The position numbers and the translations under genes were made by a program. Positions 62,923-64,000 of a DNA stretch of 64,000 bases are shown piece by piece (position 1 is the stretch's first letter; every line of letters begins with the position of its first letter). Below the pieces are notes generated by a model that saw only the letters and a program-made list of their open reading frames with translations, was not told the origin of the DNA and ran no database searches. Origin of the DNA: Segniliparus rotundus DSM 44985 (lineage in GTDB: Bacteria > Actinomycetota > Actinomycetes > Mycobacteriales > Mycobacteriaceae); assembly GCF_000092825.1 (NCBI RefSeq), contig NC_014168.1:421946-485945 (forward strand), given 5' to 3'.

Positions 62923-63531
62923 TCAGAGTAGCCGCGCGCGCCCGCCTGCTGGGGGTGCCGCGCCGAGGATCTTGCCCTCGCGGACAAGACGGTTCACGAC
63001 CCCCCCTCTGGTTTCCGGGGCGGTGAGCCCGAAGAGAACATGGTCCCGCCACATGCCCTGCACCACGAGATAGTCCTTTATCAGTCCTTCCTCCCGGAAG
63101 CCGATTCTTTCCAGCACAGTTTTGCTGGCGAAGTTCTCTCTGCGTGTTGTGGCTTCGACCCGGTGCAGTTTGAGGGTTTGGAAACACCAGTCCACGGCCA
63201 AGGCTGCGGCCGCTGTGGCGACCCCGCCGCCGCAGACGCGCGAAGCCACCCAGTACCCGATCCACGCCGATTGCAGCGCTCCGCGCTGGACTCCGCCGAT
63301 GGTCAATTGTCCCGCGTACGTCCGGTCCACCTCGATGACCAACGGGTAGACGACGCCTTTTTTGGTGTGCGCGCGCAGCTGGCTCCACAACGAGAGCCAA
63401 TGCTGCGCCTTATGGCGTTCTTCCCAGCCGCGGCCCGGTCCGGGCTCCCACGGTTCGAGGTGTTGTTGGTCTGCAATTCTCGCTTGGCTCCACGAACGCG
63501 CGTCGGTCAGCCGGATCGGGCGCAGCCGCAC
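62923..63531 (-). CDS. rimJ: RimJ-type GNAT N-acetyltransferase
   Basis: A 202-residue acetyltransferase of the ribosomal-protein group, with VRLRPIRLTDARSWSQARIA at the start, GQLTIGGVQRGALQSAWIGY, acetyl-CoA loop region VASRVCGGGVATAAA and the C-terminal NFASKTVLERIGFREEGLI. Orthologous by order to Rv0995. The substrate is not proven. It starts at GTG 63531 behind GGCGAG, 58 bases after the moeA stop. Confidence 0.9.
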   Translation of the reverse strand: MRLRPIRLTDARSWSQARIADQQHLEPWEPGPGRGWEERHKAQHWLSLWSQLRAHTKKGVVYPLVIEVDRTYAGQLTIGGVQRGALQSAWIGYWVASRVCGGGVATAAAALAVDWCFQTLKLHRVEATTRRENFASKTVLERIGFREEGLIKDYLVVQGMWRDHVLFGLTAPETRGGVVNRLVREGKILGAAPPAGGRARLL

Positions 63532-63589
63532 CTCGCCGCCGGGGGTTGTGACCGGGCCGAGGACGGGGTTCGCGACTGTTTTCGCCAGT

Positions 63590-64000
63590 TCAGCCTCGTT
63601 GTCCCAAGAAGATCACGTCCACGGGGTCGCCTTCGCGCACGCCGGAGGCGTCTTCGGAGATGTTGATGAGGCAGTTCGCCTCGCCGAGCTGGGAGAGCAG
63701 GTGCGGGTTGCTCGCGAGCACGCCGCCGAGGGGCTCGACGAGATATTCCCCGGTCTCGTCGTCCCGCATGAGCTTGCCCCGGATGTAACTGGTCCGCCCG
63801 ATCACTGACGTGAGTGTTTCTGTCGCCACAGCTTTGAGCACCCGCCGTCGGGGGGAGAGCCTGCCCAGCGCCGAGCGGATCAGCGGGCGGATGATCACCT
63901 CGAACACGACCAGCGCGCTGACCGGGTTGCTCGGGATGAAGAATGTGGGGACGCCTTCTTCGCCGAGCGCCCCGAAGCCTTGCACCGAGCCGGGGCTCAT
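63590..64000 (-). CDS. moeA: Molybdopterin molybdotransferase MoeA/Glp, C-terminal part
   Basis: The gene runs in from beyond the window; about 136 C-terminal residues are visible. MSPGSVQGFG, then FFIPSNPVSALVVFEVIIRP, is the MoeA domain 3 signature (normally PGNPVSA; here PSNPVSA). The C-terminal beta domain (VLASNPHLLSQLGEANCLIN) follows. In mycobacteria and corynebacteria the paralogue beside rimJ and glpR is the gephyrin-like division protein Glp (MoeA1), so this copy may act at the septum rather than, or besides, in cofactor synthesis. Confidence 0.92.
   Translation of the reverse strand: MSPGSVQGFGALGEEGVPTFFIPSNPVSALVVFEVIIRPLIRSALGRLSPRRRVLKAVATETLTSVIGRTSYIRGKLMRDDETGEYLVEPLGGVLASNPHLLSQLGEANCLINISEDASGVREGDPVDVIFLGQRG

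Noticed and set aside
1..64000. CRISPR arrays, rRNA genes and riboswitches
   Set aside because: No regularly spaced repeats, rRNA-like stretches or recognisable riboswitch cores were seen on reading both strands.

Overview
The window is about 65% G+C actinobacterial chromosome. Most genes sit in orders that match Mycobacterium tuberculosis: mutY/radA/lpqE/carD/ispD/ispF/cysS/rlmB; bcp/trpE/trp-membrane protein/trpC/trpB/trpA; tkt/tal/zwf/opcA/pgl; holA/rpsT/ATP-grasp/alpha-E/transglutaminase; and moeA/rimJ/glpR. Secreted AroQ-gamma chorismate mutase, MmpS-like lipoproteins and WXG100/EspC-type type VII substrates also point to Mycobacteriales. The fusions, losses and orphan genes suggest a deep-branching member such as Segniliparus (inference).

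Layout. 1-9.8 kb: photolyase (cut by the window edge), TspO, MutY, RadA and LpqE-type lipoprotein, then the carD-ispDF-cysS-rlmB run, in which IspD and IspF are one polypeptide. 9.8-13.2 kb: purD, with a duplicated tail, a HIT protein, and two uncharacterised genes, one carrying the same novel-looking domain twice. 13.2-18.4 kb: trp operon on the minus strand. 18.4-20.8 kb: Bcp peroxiredoxin, three tandem small secreted proteins with proline-rich necks and poly-Asp tails, and an L,D-transpeptidase. 20.9-27.5 kb: pentose-phosphate operon. 27.8-33.6 kb: ctaB, acyl-CoA synthetase, holA, thioesterase, alcohol dehydrogenase, rpsT. 34-37.5 kb: ATP-grasp / alpha-E / transglutaminase-like trio, in which the transglutaminase-like protein has lost its catalytic Cys and His and the alpha-E gene is preceded by a duplicated copy of its own 5' end. 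37.6-39.3 kb: nsrR-hmp nitric-oxide detoxification unit with a visible operator. 39.5-44.3 kb: five-gene fatty-acid or steroid side-chain beta-oxidation operon. 44.3-49.7 kb: aquaporin-like protein without NPA motifs, LepA with an altered G4 motif, paired MmpS-like lipoproteins, a DJ-1/PfpI protein and secreted chorismate mutase.

50.05-61.8 kb looks like an integrated element. An intact tRNA-Ala(CGC) lies at its right end, a near-identical copy of the tRNA 3' end lies 11.7 kb to the left, and a truncated tyrosine-recombinase gene sits against the tRNA. Inside are two gene sets of type VII secretion substrate type (WXG100 + CpnT-like + YbaB; EspC-like + small membrane + acidic protein), orphan membrane and lipoproteins, and a high density of broken genes (IS3 transposase, DUF3024, serine protease, frameshifted secretion-associated gene). 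No secretion-machine (Ecc/MycP) genes are present, so these substrates would need a machine encoded elsewhere.

61.9-64 kb: glpR/sepX-like division protein, rimJ and the C-terminal part of moeA/glp, in the conserved order. Start codons were chosen from ribosome-binding sites, 4-base overlaps and family length. Homology statements are from recognition of motifs, not from searches.
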